Shown piece by piece: positions 1-6,080 of a stretch of DNA of 11,125 bases (position 1 is the first letter of the stretch; each line of letters opens with the position of its first letter). The stretch comes from Bacteroidales bacterium. GTDB taxonomy: Bacteria > Bacteroidota > Bacteroidia > Bacteroidales > UBA3824. The stretch spans positions 1 to 11,125 of the forward strand of contig JAEEXW010000057.1 of NCBI GenBank assembly GCA_016287995.1. The letters run 5' to 3'. The notes below the pieces were generated by a model, which was not told the DNA's origin, ran no database searches, and saw only the letters and a list, made by a program, of their open reading frames with translations. The position numbers and the translations under genes were made by a program.

Positions 1-795
1 TAATCTTGCAACAGCATCGTTATCCCGATTGTTAATCATATTGTCCCAATTGAATAAATAACCGTTGTAAGAAGTAGGATATTGGTACACAGACATCAAC
101 TGAGCACACGCCGTAGCCACGCACCCGGTTTTTGTAGTATCACCATATTCTAATGGACAATATTTGTTATACGGTTCTTCTTGACCCCAATGAACTTTGC
201 AGTATCCACCTACCGGATTGAAAAGTTCGTTTTTGTAATCTCCGTATGTATAAAACACCTCAGTATGCGCCGTAACCCCCGGATCCATTTTTTCTTGATG
301 GGCGGGTTCATCGTCAGAGGAAGAAATAATTGGCATATTTCCGAATTTGTACAAGAATAGTGCTAACCCCGGATCTTCAATAACCTCGTTTGTGTCGATA
401 TTTCCGCCCTCCGTTATTGCCAAAAGTTCCGGCATATCACGGGTTGCAGACATGATAGCAAAGCCGCCGTTATTTTCAAAATTAAAAACGTGAATTTTCG
501 CCTCAGGCGTTTCTTCCGTAGATTTTGAAATACTGCGTTTGTCGGATTTCAAAGTAAATCCGTCAGAGATTTTTCTTGAAGAAAAGTCGCCGCTGCGTTT
601 ACTGAGCGATGAAAAATCTTTTAAAAAAATTTCCAAATTTTCGCGGGCTTCTTCAAGCGTGATTACATTAGATTGAATCACTTCGCTTACAATCGGTTTG
701 TCCTGAACCTGATTTCGAGGAACTAAATCCTCCTTATCTGAGCAGGCGGCAAAAAACATCGCTGCCGTTACTGCTGAAAGAATGGTTCTTTTCAT
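1..795 (-). CDS. C10-family (streptopain/SpeB-like) cysteine protease lipoprotein, 3' part off the window
   Basis: Read from the ATG at 793-795 the frame stays open for 265 codons to the window edge, so the C-terminus is missing. Residues 1-18 form a lipoprotein signal peptide (MKRT start, lipobox FFAAC, lipidated Cys18). It is followed by SDKED, which resembles the Bacteroidota export signal for surface lipoproteins. Residues about 43-165 resemble the C10 propeptide (an ITLEEARENLEIFL helix, then VFNFENNGGFAIMSATRD and a GN-ID step). The mature enzyme then shows the family active-site stretch TGCVATACAQLMSVYQYP, with nucleophile Cys225 (codon 121-123) preceded by WGQEEPYNKYCP. The catalytic His would lie beyond the window. 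C10 enzymes are secreted papain-fold proteases made as zymogens. The gene starts 50 bp after a small secreted-protein gene and probably shares its promoter. Family assignment is firm; substrate is unknown. Confidence 0.9.
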   Translation of the reverse strand, partial: MKRTILSAVTAAMFFAACSDKEDLVPRNQVQDKPIVSEVIQSNVITLEEARENLEIFLKDFSSLSKRSGDFSSRKISDGFTLKSDKRSISKSTEETPEAKIHVFNFENNGGFAIMSATRDMPELLAITEGGNIDTNEVIEDPGLALFLYKFGNMPIISSSDDEPAHQEKMDPGVTAHTEVFYTYGDYKNELFNPVGGYCKVHWGQEEPYNKYCPLEYGDTTKTGCVATACAQLMSVYQYPTSYNGYLFNWDNMINNRDNDAVARL

Positions 796-845
796 TTTAA
801 TGAAATATTTAGTTAATAAAATATAAATTATTGTTTTTTAATAAA

Positions 846-1235
846 TTACCTAATAGTAATATTTTTAGAATATACTACTGTATTTCCTTGGCTTACGATT
901 ATATTATAATCGCCTTCGCCGTAGTCATTAAGCATACAACTAAAAGTTGTACCGCCTCCGGCAGTTATTCCGGCTACAATTACTCCGTCGCGGTAAACTT
1001 CAACAGTGCCGCCGTTAGAAATAGAAGAAAAACTAACGGTCAAAACTGTTGTAGAAATGTTGTACGATACGTTTACAGACGATTTTATAGGTTTATTGAT
1101 AATTTTGCCCGTAGGGTCTGGTTGTTTTGTCGGGTCAATGTCGTTAGTACCATAACTATTTGTACCATTTTGAGCATTAGACCTAATAGTTACAAGCGTT
1201 AAAAATGCTGTTGTAATAAAAATTTTTTTATTCAT
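846..1235 (-). CDS. Small secreted beta-rich protein, DUF3244-like; possible inhibitor partner of the C10 protease
   Basis: This 129-aa protein has a clear Sec signal peptide (MNKKIFITTAFLTLVTIRSNAQ, likely cleaved after Ala21). A linker rich in Asn, Thr and Pro follows, then about 80 residues of alternating hydrophobic/polar beta pattern ending in YNIIVSQGNTVVYSKNITIR. The pattern (TVLTVSFSS, TVEVYRDG, GDYNIIV, C-terminal VYSKNITI) resembles the DUF3244 immunoglobulin-like proteins of Bacteroidales; I judge this by eye. It lies immediately upstream of the C10 protease on the same strand, behind its own promoter, so the two are probably cotranscribed. In Bacteroides, C10 proteases are known to be paired with small inhibitor genes of the SpeB-propeptide or staphostatin type. 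An inhibitor role here is inference from position, size and export only. Confidence 0.8.
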   Translation of the reverse strand: MNKKIFITTAFLTLVTIRSNAQNGTNSYGTNDIDPTKQPDPTGKIINKPIKSSVNVSYNISTTVLTVSFSSISNGGTVEVYRDGVIVAGITAGGGTTFSCMLNDYGEGDYNIIVSQGNTVVYSKNITIR

Positions 1236-1268
1236 AATTGTACTTTTGTTGTGTTAAAAATTATGACA

Positions 1269-1299
1269 CAAAATTATATGTAGAATTTTATTTTTACAA
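1269..1299 (-). promoter_or_regulatory. Bacteroidota-type promoter for the secreted protein / C10 protease pair
   Basis: On the minus strand, TTG (1297-1299) is followed after 20 bases by TAATTTTG (1269-1276), matching the Bacteroidota -33/-7 form. It lies 34 bases upstream of the ATG at 1235. Confidence 0.65.
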
Positions 1300-1396
1300 G
1301 TGCGATACTTCAACTGAAAATAGAGAAAACCTTGATAATCAATCTTTTAGTTTTTTAAGATACCCCCATTTTGAAGTGTTTTTTTTATAAAACTAA

Positions 1397-1427
1397 TTTG
1401 ATTCTTTATTATTTTTTACTAATTTTG
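1397..1427 (+). promoter_or_regulatory. Bacteroidota-type promoter for the TPR lipoprotein gene
   Basis: TTTG at 1397-1400, 19 bases, then TAATTTTG at 1420-1427 is an almost ideal Bacteroidota promoter. The ATG follows at 1450, leaving a short leader of roughly 15-20 bases. It is divergent from the promoter at 1269-1299, so one intergenic region serves both directions. Confidence 0.75.
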
Positions 1428-1449
1428 CATAGTCATTTGAGAAAAAACT

Positions 1450-2544
1450 ATGAAAAACTTAAAAACTGAGCTGATTATTCTTATATTTTTCCTTTGTGCA
1501 TGCAACGCCAAAGATGCAATATATTACAAACTTGTTGAAGTTGATACGTTATTGAGCTGTTATAATGATTCTTGCGCAAAAAAAGCCTTGGATGCTATCA
1601 AGCCTGATATGATTAAAAATAATGAAAATAGGGCTTACTACAACCTTCTGCTTACGAGATACAATTATTGTGAAAAAATTGCTGTCAAAAATGATTCTTT
1701 AATTAATTTCAGTATTGATTATTATACTAAAAATGGTGATAATCAAAAACTTGCATATTCTTATTGCTTTCGTGCATTGGTTTCTTTTCATGATTACAGC
1801 GAAAAAGTTTTATTGGACTTAAAAAAGGCGGAAACATTAGTAAAAAAGACAAATGATTATGCACTCGCGAGTAAAATTTACGGAGCATTGACTTCTTTTT
1901 ACGGTAATTCTTTGGAACCGGGAGAGTCTCTAAAATATGCAAGGAAAAACTTTTTTTGTGCAAACAAAACTTCAATACAGCGGCTAAAAACTTGTGCGCT
2001 GATAAATTTATCGGTTTGTTACTATGACGCCGGACAAAAAGACAGTGCTATTATGTGTGCAAAGGCAAGTGAAAAATTTGCAAAGCAATTAGAACCTTAT
2101 TATCAGGCATATATTTATTACAATTTGGGGGCGGCATATTTTGAAAGTATGCCCGACTTGTCAGAAAAATATTTGAAAAAGTCTTTGGAGTGTCATACAC
2201 TTGCACAGACTTATAAACTCTTGTCTGATTTGTATTTATCTCAAAATCAAAAAGAAAAAGCCAAACAATTATGGAATGACGCTTTAAAAATATCTTGGGA
2301 CGAATTGAAAGCGGAGTTTTTAGCCTCAAAAGCCGAATACGAATTTGAAACGGAGGATTTTGTAAGTTTTCGGAATACAAAAATTGAGGAAATTTCCGCG
2401 TTGAAATCTTCGTATGAAAAAAAGTTGAAAAACAAGGCGTTAGAACTCGGTAAAAAATATGATTTCAAAATTCAAGAAGAAAAATTTCGTATGCGTTTGG
2501 TCTTGATAGTATCTTTTGTAATAGACTTGGTAATAATATTTTAA
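1450..2544 (+). CDS. TPR-repeat lipoprotein of the Bacteroidales regulator type, 3' end cut off by an IS
   Basis: The protein opens with a lipoprotein-like signal (MKNLKTELIILIFFLCACNAK, lipobox ending at Cys18). Residues about 95-280 are helical repeats of TPR character, for example LAYSYCFRALVSF, YYQAYIYYNLGAAYF and LYLSQNQKEKAKQLWNDAL. A charged helix follows (about 300-348), then the first part of a membrane segment, RLVLIVSFVIDLVIIF, where the protein stops. Homologues I recall in Bacteroidales continue past this membrane helix into a cytoplasmic coiled-coil or DNA-binding part and reach about 500-600 residues. Here the TAA at 2542-2544 is made by the inverted repeat of the IS, so the intracellular output part is missing. 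It was probably a sensor or regulator of the divergent secreted-protein/protease pair (inference). The remnant may be transcribed from the good upstream promoter but is probably non-functional. Confidence 0.75.
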   Translation: MKNLKTELIILIFFLCACNAKDAIYYKLVEVDTLLSCYNDSCAKKALDAIKPDMIKNNENRAYYNLLLTRYNYCEKIAVKNDSLINFSIDYYTKNGDNQKLAYSYCFRALVSFHDYSEKVLLDLKKAETLVKKTNDYALASKIYGALTSFYGNSLEPGESLKYARKNFFCANKTSIQRLKTCALINLSVCYYDAGQKDSAIMCAKASEKFAKQLEPYYQAYIYYNLGAAYFESMPDLSEKYLKKSLECHTLAQTYKLLSDLYLSQNQKEKAKQLWNDALKISWDELKAEFLASKAEYEFETEDFVSFRNTKIEEISALKSSYEKKLKNKALELGKKYDFKIQEEKFRMRLVLIVSFVIDLVIIF

Positions 2545-2560
2545 CGTGAGTTCGACGAAA
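2542..2560 (+). repeat. Left terminal inverted repeat of the IS982-family element
   Basis: TAACGTGAGTTCGACGAAA pairs with the right end with a single C/T difference. Its first bases supply the stop codon of the interrupted TPR gene. Confidence 0.85.
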
Positions 2561-2594
2561 AATAATTCAAAAATAATTATCTGAAAATTAGGAA

Positions 2595-2659
2595 ATTAGC
2601 GATATATTTAGTAACTTTAAAGTGTCAAAAAAGAAGTTAAACTAAATAATATCGCTAAT
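2595..2659 (+). promoter_or_regulatory. Hairpin covering the transposase start codon
   Basis: The left arm 2595-2617 (begins ATTAGCGATAT, ends TTTAGTAACTT) is complementary to 2634-2659 (begins AAGTT, ends ATATCGCTAAT). The pairing is interrupted only by small bulges, and the loop is about 16 bases. The right arm takes in the A and T of the transposase ATG at 2658-2660. A transcript entering from the flanking TPR gene would contain both arms and could hide the start. A transcript starting inside or just after the left arm would not. The TAACTTTA at 2612-2619 may be a poor -7 box for such an internal start. The structure is seen in the sequence; its role is inferred by analogy with other IS elements. 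Confidence 0.6.
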
Positions 2660-3563
2660 GTTTTCCGAGGACAAAGTTACTGAAATTTTTTGTATGGCGG
2701 ATGATTTTTGCAATTTTTTTGATGCAAAGATGAAAAAATATACTCTGCCAAAGGCTACAAAACGGAACTATCATAGAGACGGGACGCTTTCTAAGGCGGA
2801 AGTGATGGTAATCATCATCTTGTTTCACAATTCGGGCTATCGTTGCCTAAAACATTTCTATTTGGAACATGTGTCCAAGCACTTGCGCCATTTGTTTCCA
2901 AGACTTGTGTCGTACAACCGTTTTGTGGAGCTTGAAAAAGAAGTTGCTGTACCGCTTGCCATCTTCATCAAGAACGTACTTTTGGGCAAATGTACAGGCA
3001 TCAGTTTCGTTGACAGTACGCCTCTGAGAGTCTGCAAAAACCAACGCATCCACATGCACAAGGTTTTCAAAGGCATTGCGCAGAGGGGAAAATGCTCCAT
3101 GGGGTGGTTCTTCGGATTCAAACTGCATCTGATATGCAATGAGAAAGGCGAGTTGCTCAACTTCATGATCACTCCCGGTGATGTTGACGACCGCAAGCCG
3201 CTTGAATACGGCTCATTCGTAGAGTTCCTGTACGGGAAACTTGTCGGAGACAAGGGCTATATTGGCAAAGACCTGTTCCAGAGGTTGTTTGTTGACGGCA
3301 TACAACTAATCACAAAGCTCAAGAACAATATGAAAGGAGCAGTAATGACTCTCTCTGACAGATTATTGACAAGAAAGCGAGCAATCATAGAGACTGTCAA
3401 CGACGAACTAAAAAACATAGCGCAAGTGGAACATTCACGACATCGGTCTTTTAACAACTTCATGGTCAACATGCTTGGGGGAATTGCTGCTTATTGCTTT
3501 TTCCCGAAGAAACCATGCATTACATGTGAAAGATATTATGACAATCAATTAACGTTATTCTAA
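2658..3563 (+). CDS. IS982-family DDE transposase
   Basis: The 301-aa protein is of typical length and appears intact. The RNase H-like catalytic triad can be read: Asp119 in SFVDSTPLRVC, Asp198 in KLVGDKGYIG and Glu245 in KRAIIETVNDELKNI. The N-terminal 90 residues are helical and basic (SEDKVTEIF, then KAEVMVIIILFHNSGYRCLKHFY) and presumably bind the ends. The stretch GKCSMGWFFGFKLHLICNEKGE and the C-terminal VEHSRHRSFNNFMVNMLGGIAAY are typical of the Bacteroides branch of this family. The enzyme would cut and rejoin the element at its 19-bp ends. The ATG lies in the right arm of a hairpin (2595-2659), suggesting that translation from read-through transcripts is restrained. With ends and active site intact, the element may still be mobile. 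Assigned from memory of the family, not by search. Confidence 0.93.
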   Translation: MFSEDKVTEIFCMADDFCNFFDAKMKKYTLPKATKRNYHRDGTLSKAEVMVIIILFHNSGYRCLKHFYLEHVSKHLRHLFPRLVSYNRFVELEKEVAVPLAIFIKNVLLGKCTGISFVDSTPLRVCKNQRIHMHKVFKGIAQRGKCSMGWFFGFKLHLICNEKGELLNFMITPGDVDDRKPLEYGSFVEFLYGKLVGDKGYIGKDLFQRLFVDGIQLITKLKNNMKGAVMTLSDRLLTRKRAIIETVNDELKNIAQVEHSRHRSFNNFMVNMLGGIAAYCFFPKKPCITCERYYDNQLTLF

Positions 3564-3582
3564 TTTCATCGAACTCACGTTA
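3564..3582 (-). repeat. Right terminal inverted repeat of the IS982-family element
   Basis: On the minus strand it reads TAACGTGAGTTCGATGAAA, matching the left end with one mismatch. It begins directly after the transposase stop codon. Read leftwards, it supplies the ACG TGA that ends the truncated minus-strand gene at 3575-3679. Confidence 0.85.
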
Positions 3583-3679
3583 CTTTAATAATAAGAGTTT
3601 TATTATTTGTCTCTGAAATAAAAATTATATTCGCATTAGGATATTTTTTATTCAAATCAATTATCAAATTATCTTTCAT
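3575..3679 (-). pseudogene. 5' remnant of an unidentified gene, cut by the right end of the IS
   Basis: From the ATG at 3677-3679 the minus strand encodes 34 residues, MKDNLIIDLNKKYPNANIIF followed by ISETNNKTLIIKVT. The last two codons (ACG, TGA) lie inside the inverted repeat of the IS, so about 32 codons of the original gene remain. The composition looks like real coding sequence: an amphipathic N-terminal helix, then two beta-like stretches (ANIIFIS, KTLIIKV). It sits downstream of a 36-bp repeat that also precedes the 88-aa gene, which supports it as the start of a real cassette gene. No family was recognised. It could instead be chance, given the shortness. Confidence 0.5.
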
Positions 3680-3702
3680 TTTACTTTGTCATTTAGTTTA
3701 TT

Positions 3703-3738
3703 CACCCTTTTCGGCGGTTGATTTCTCCGTTAATTTTA
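3703..3738 (-). repeat. 36-bp intergenic direct repeat, copy 1
   Basis: It matches 4080-4115 at 33 of 36 positions in the same orientation (differences at 3711, 3731 and 3732). The core on the minus strand reads GGAGAAATCAACCGCCG. This copy lies about 24 bases before the ATG of the truncated gene and directly after the terminator hairpin of the 88-aa gene. Confidence 0.85.
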
Positions 3739-3739
3739 T

Positions 3740-3776
3740 AAAAAGTCCCTTAAATTCAACATTTAAGAGACTTTTT
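3740..3776 (-). terminator. Rho-independent terminator after the 88-aa gene (usable in both directions)
   Basis: Arms 3740-3755 (AAAAAGTCCCTTAAAT) and 3761-3776 (ATTTAAGAGACTTTTT) pair with one mismatch around a 5-base loop, and T-runs lie at both ends. It starts 10 bases after the stop codon of the 88-aa gene. Confidence 0.8.
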
Positions 3777-3786
3777 TAGTTAGTAC

Positions 3787-4053
3787 TTATTCTTGCATAG
3801 CCCACCAAATCCACAAACTGCCTCTGTCAGAATCACAACGAGCCAAAGAACCTCCGTAATTTGAAAAAATGCCTCCAATATAATCATCGACATCAGTATT
3901 ACAATTTTCATCGTAATCATCACCGTCCCTAAAATAGGCATTATATATTGTCCAACTTGGATGATCTCTATTTGGCGGATCAATTTTGATGTTTACAGAA
4001 CAATTAAGATAGTTTGCTATTTCCTGTTTAATACTTGCTCTTGTGGATGCCAT
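3787..4053 (-). CDS. Uncharacterised 88-aa acidic protein
   Basis: The ATG at 4051-4053 follows the 448-aa gene on the same strand, 71 bases after its stop, and follows copy 2 of the 36-bp repeat. The product has a short helical N-terminus (TRASIKQEIANYLN), a beta-like segment (CSVNIKIDPP), an acidic Asp/Asn-rich middle (residues 43-58, DGDDYDENCNTDVDDY) and an aromatic C-terminus (LWIWWAMQE). It has no signal peptide or membrane helix, so a cytoplasmic location is likely. It ends at a strong terminator hairpin (3740-3776). I recognise no family. Its position as a small acidic gene after a larger membrane-anchored gene would suit an accessory or immunity role, but that is speculation. An overlapping frame at 3780-3983 is weaker. 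Confidence 0.6.
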   Translation of the reverse strand: MASTRASIKQEIANYLNCSVNIKIDPPNRDHPSWTIYNAYFRDGDDYDENCNTDVDDYIGGIFSNYGGSLARCDSDRGSLWIWWAMQE

Positions 4054-4079
4054 ATTGTTAATTTAGTTTTGTAGTTTTA

Positions 4080-4115
4080 CACCCTTTCCGGCGGTTGATT
4101 TCTCCGTAGATTTTA
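4080..4115 (-). repeat. 36-bp intergenic direct repeat, copy 2
   Basis: It lies between the 448-aa gene (stop at 4125) and the 88-aa gene (start at 4053). It is 33/36 identical to copy 1, offset by 377 bases. The repeat edges coincide with intergenic sequence, not with coding sequence. Confidence 0.85.
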
Positions 4116-4124
4116 GTTAAACAA

Positions 4125-5471
4125 TCATATTTCAATCTCTCCGAACTGAATTTCCAAATTTCTGCGCTCATTAACCTCAATTTCCATTCGGTTAATATCT
4201 TCTATCATATTTTCAAATTCGAGATTCTTTTCCTCTTTTTTCACAATATCTGCTTCATTGTCAAATTTACCTATTTCTTTATTCAGTTCTTTTATTCTTT
4301 GAAGTTGATTTTCTTCGACCATTTGCTTTTTTATTATTTCTAACATATCCTGATATTTGACAATGTCGGCGTTATTCTTGTCAAGTATATCTTGTTTTTG
4401 CTTAATAATTGCTGCTACTTTTTTGACAGTAGCATCACATGAAGCAGCCACAATTGGACTCAAATGAGATGAATACATTTGCTTTATTTTATCACATTCC
4501 TTATAGTATTGTTTTTGGTTAATACCGCTTTTTAACAATACCTGACCGTATGTATCATCAATTATTCTGTTTGCTTTTTCCTCGCAAACATTAATAGTTT
4601 TTTGTAAACAATTATTAAATCTGACTATGTCCTCTATTTTTTCATTAATATTGTCTTGTACTTCACTCATTCGCAGCCAATTTTCACCCTGTTTTTCATA
4701 AAATCGTTTAAATTCTTGCTGAATTGGGAACATTTTCCAAACAATATCATAACTATTACGAAACAAAACTTCCCAATAAAAATCTGACTTTATTTTGCCT
4801 TCATCCATATCCAAAATAGTGAACTCCAATTTTTCTATTTCAGATGTAGGGTATATTGGTTTAAGTTCGTTTTGTGGGACTTTATCCAATCCTCCATATC
4901 GCATAACCAAATCCCTATTCAGATCGAATAAATCAAATATACGCTTATACATTGCTGATTGTAAATGTATTCTACATTCTTTATGCATTAAATTGGTTGC
5001 CCCTGGAAGTATATAATCGTTTATTAATTGAGTCATCACATCCTGTTCCGGAGATAATTTAACACTACTATTGGAAGTCAAATGCTGAATATTGATGTGC
5101 AAGCGTTTTATATAGTTATTCAATTCTTCGGCTGTAATGCTGAATAATTCATACTTCAAGTACGACATATATATTTGGGGAAACAAAAATTTCAACAACA
5201 CATCAATTTCAGTATATCCACAATTTACATCTATGTCCTCATAGTTGCCTTTTGTAGGAATATTATCAAATAGTTTTTTTTCAAATATACCATTATCATG
5301 CTTAATTGTAATATTAAGCACATTTTCGTCATAACCGGTTATATCTTTATATATATTATTAGGAATTGTATTAGTTTTGTTTGCTGAGTTCAATTGCTTT
5401 TCACTGTTGCTGCGTTTCACAATTACTGCAATCACAACAACTACCGCTATAATTATTATTGTCCAAATCAT
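4125..5471 (-). CDS. Membrane-anchored coiled-coil protein of unknown function, 448 aa
   Basis: Residues 2-18 (IWTIIIIAVVVVIAVIV) form one membrane helix followed by KRSNSEK, so the bulk is predicted to lie in the cytoplasm (positive-inside rule). Residues 25-75 look like a flexible linker. Residues 85-260 are helical with conserved-looking aromatic patches (FLFPQIYMSYLKYELF, FYWEVLFRNSYDIVWKMF). Residues 262-300 and especially 350-440 are charged helices with heptad character, ending in LEFENMIEDINRMEIEVNER. No Walker, nuclease, protease or other catalytic motif was found. It starts 23 bases after the 73-aa gene and probably shares its transcript, with the 88-aa gene after it. It may act as a membrane scaffold or as an effector of this small cassette, but I do not recognise the family. 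Confidence 0.75.
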   Translation of the reverse strand: MIWTIIIIAVVVVIAVIVKRSNSEKQLNSANKTNTIPNNIYKDITGYDENVLNITIKHDNGIFEKKLFDNIPTKGNYEDIDVNCGYTEIDVLLKFLFPQIYMSYLKYELFSITAEELNNYIKRLHINIQHLTSNSSVKLSPEQDVMTQLINDYILPGATNLMHKECRIHLQSAMYKRIFDLFDLNRDLVMRYGGLDKVPQNELKPIYPTSEIEKLEFTILDMDEGKIKSDFYWEVLFRNSYDIVWKMFPIQQEFKRFYEKQGENWLRMSEVQDNINEKIEDIVRFNNCLQKTINVCEEKANRIIDDTYGQVLLKSGINQKQYYKECDKIKQMYSSHLSPIVAASCDATVKKVAAIIKQKQDILDKNNADIVKYQDMLEIIKKQMVEENQLQRIKELNKEIGKFDNEADIVKKEEKNLEFENMIEDINRMEIEVNERRNLEIQFGEIEI

Positions 5472-5494
5472 GATATTTGTTTTTTAAAATGTTA

Positions 5495-5716
5495 TTAATT
5501 ATGTACTTTTACCACTTCCAAATCGGTAGGATTCAGAGCCATCGCTTTCTGTAAATCAACGCCATATACGCGCATAAAAGCGTCAAGGATAAGTTGCTTG
5601 TTGGTTGCGAGCGGATTAGAATCTGTTTTGGTCGCGACCTGAACGCTCATTCCCGGCTCTAAATGAACGCCGCCGCACTGTTTTTTCCTTTTGATTGTTA
5701 CTTGAAATAGTGCCAT
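5495..5716 (-). CDS. Small conserved Bacteroidales protein, 73 aa (resembles DUF6140)
   Basis: The product starts MALFQVTIKRKKQCGGVHLE, continues with a glycine turn (PGMSVQVATKTDSNPL) and ends in a helix plus strand (LILDAFMRVYGVDLQKAMAL, LEVVKV). The beginning reads as a beta hairpin carrying basic residues. I recall similar 70-aa Bacteroidales proteins grouped as DUF6140; this is from memory and is uncertain. No enzymatic motif is present. The gene is 23 bases upstream of the 448-aa membrane protein and 90 bases downstream of the HTH gene. The 90-base gap holds a possible but imperfect promoter (TTG, 20 bases, TAATTTG on the minus strand), so it may be transcribed with or independently of the regulator. 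Confidence 0.75.
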   Translation of the reverse strand: MALFQVTIKRKKQCGGVHLEPGMSVQVATKTDSNPLATNKQLILDAFMRVYGVDLQKAMALNPTDLEVVKVHN

Positions 5717-5806
5717 AATTTTTACGGTTTAGAATTACTCCGCCAAATTACGTATAAAAAAATTCCCCTCCAAGAAATCCCCGTTGCGAATATATATACA
5801 AAAGTG

Positions 5807-6034
5807 TTACGAATTTTTATACATTTGAAGATTCATTTCATCTGAAAACTCTTGAAAAAAGTTGTGGTTAAGAATAATGGAAATTCTTTTAAGAAGTTCG
5901 GTGTCAAGGTTTTCCTTCTTAAAAATATTGTAAACGTTGCAACGGTTGCAGTTGAGCATTTTTGCGAACCACGTAACGCTCCGCCCTTGTAATTTTAATA
6001 CCGATTTTATCAATTTTCCGATATGTATGCTCAT
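5807..6034 (-). CDS. Small helix-turn-helix (XRE-like) DNA-binding protein
   Basis: The 75-aa protein is one helix-turn-helix domain of the phage-repressor type: IGKLIKSVLKLQGRSVTWFA gives helix 1 and most of helix 2, NRCNVYNIFKK (30-40) is the recognition helix, and TELLKRISIILNHNFFQEFS (45-64) forms the last helices. The pattern GRSVTWFA..L.C.R.NVY.IF resembles small single-domain regulators common in Bacteroidales. It probably binds DNA as a dimer in the cytoplasm. It is the first protein-coding gene of a minus-strand run that continues with the 73-aa and 448-aa genes, and may control them or itself. The ATG at 6034 lies about 47 bases past the U-run that ends the structured RNA upstream. 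Confidence 0.85.
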   Translation of the reverse strand: MSIHIGKLIKSVLKLQGRSVTWFAKMLNCNRCNVYNIFKKENLDTELLKRISIILNHNFFQEFSDEMNLQMYKNS

Positions 6035-6080
6035 CGCCTGTTTTTTTAGTCTGACGATATTCCAATTTCAGAACTGACAT

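Larger units (their letters stand above)
2542..3582 (+). mobile_element. IS982-family insertion sequence, apparently complete
   Basis: The element is bounded by 19-bp terminal inverted repeats differing at one base (2542-2560 and 3564-3582) and carries one intact transposase gene that fills most of its length. The exact tips are uncertain by a few bases because the flanks are AT-rich. No convincing direct target duplication is visible: the left flank ends in ATAATATT and the right flank begins with CTTTAATA. Both flanking genes are cut, pointing to a deletion or recombination after insertion. Confidence 0.88.

Noticed and set aside
831..1202. A 123-codon plus-strand open frame
   Set aside because: It is antisense to the small secreted protein, which has a clean signal peptide and promoter.
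2531..3593. TAATAATA on both sides of the IS as a target duplication
   Set aside because: The copies are not directly next to the element ends (2531-2538 and 3586-3593, with a few unmatched bases between), and such AT-rich motifs are common here by chance.
3780..3983. A 67-codon minus-strand frame overlapping the 88-aa gene
   Set aside because: The 88-aa frame has an ATG placed just after the 36-bp repeat and ends right before the terminator. This frame starts inside that gene.
3703..4115. The 36-bp repeats as integron attC sites
   Set aside because: GTTTAAC is found near copy 2, but there is no matching partner core site at the other end and nothing equivalent at copy 1. No integrase is visible.
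3703..4115. The 36-bp repeats as a CRISPR array
   Set aside because: There are only two copies, with 341 bases between them containing a whole gene, and no cas gene is in the window.
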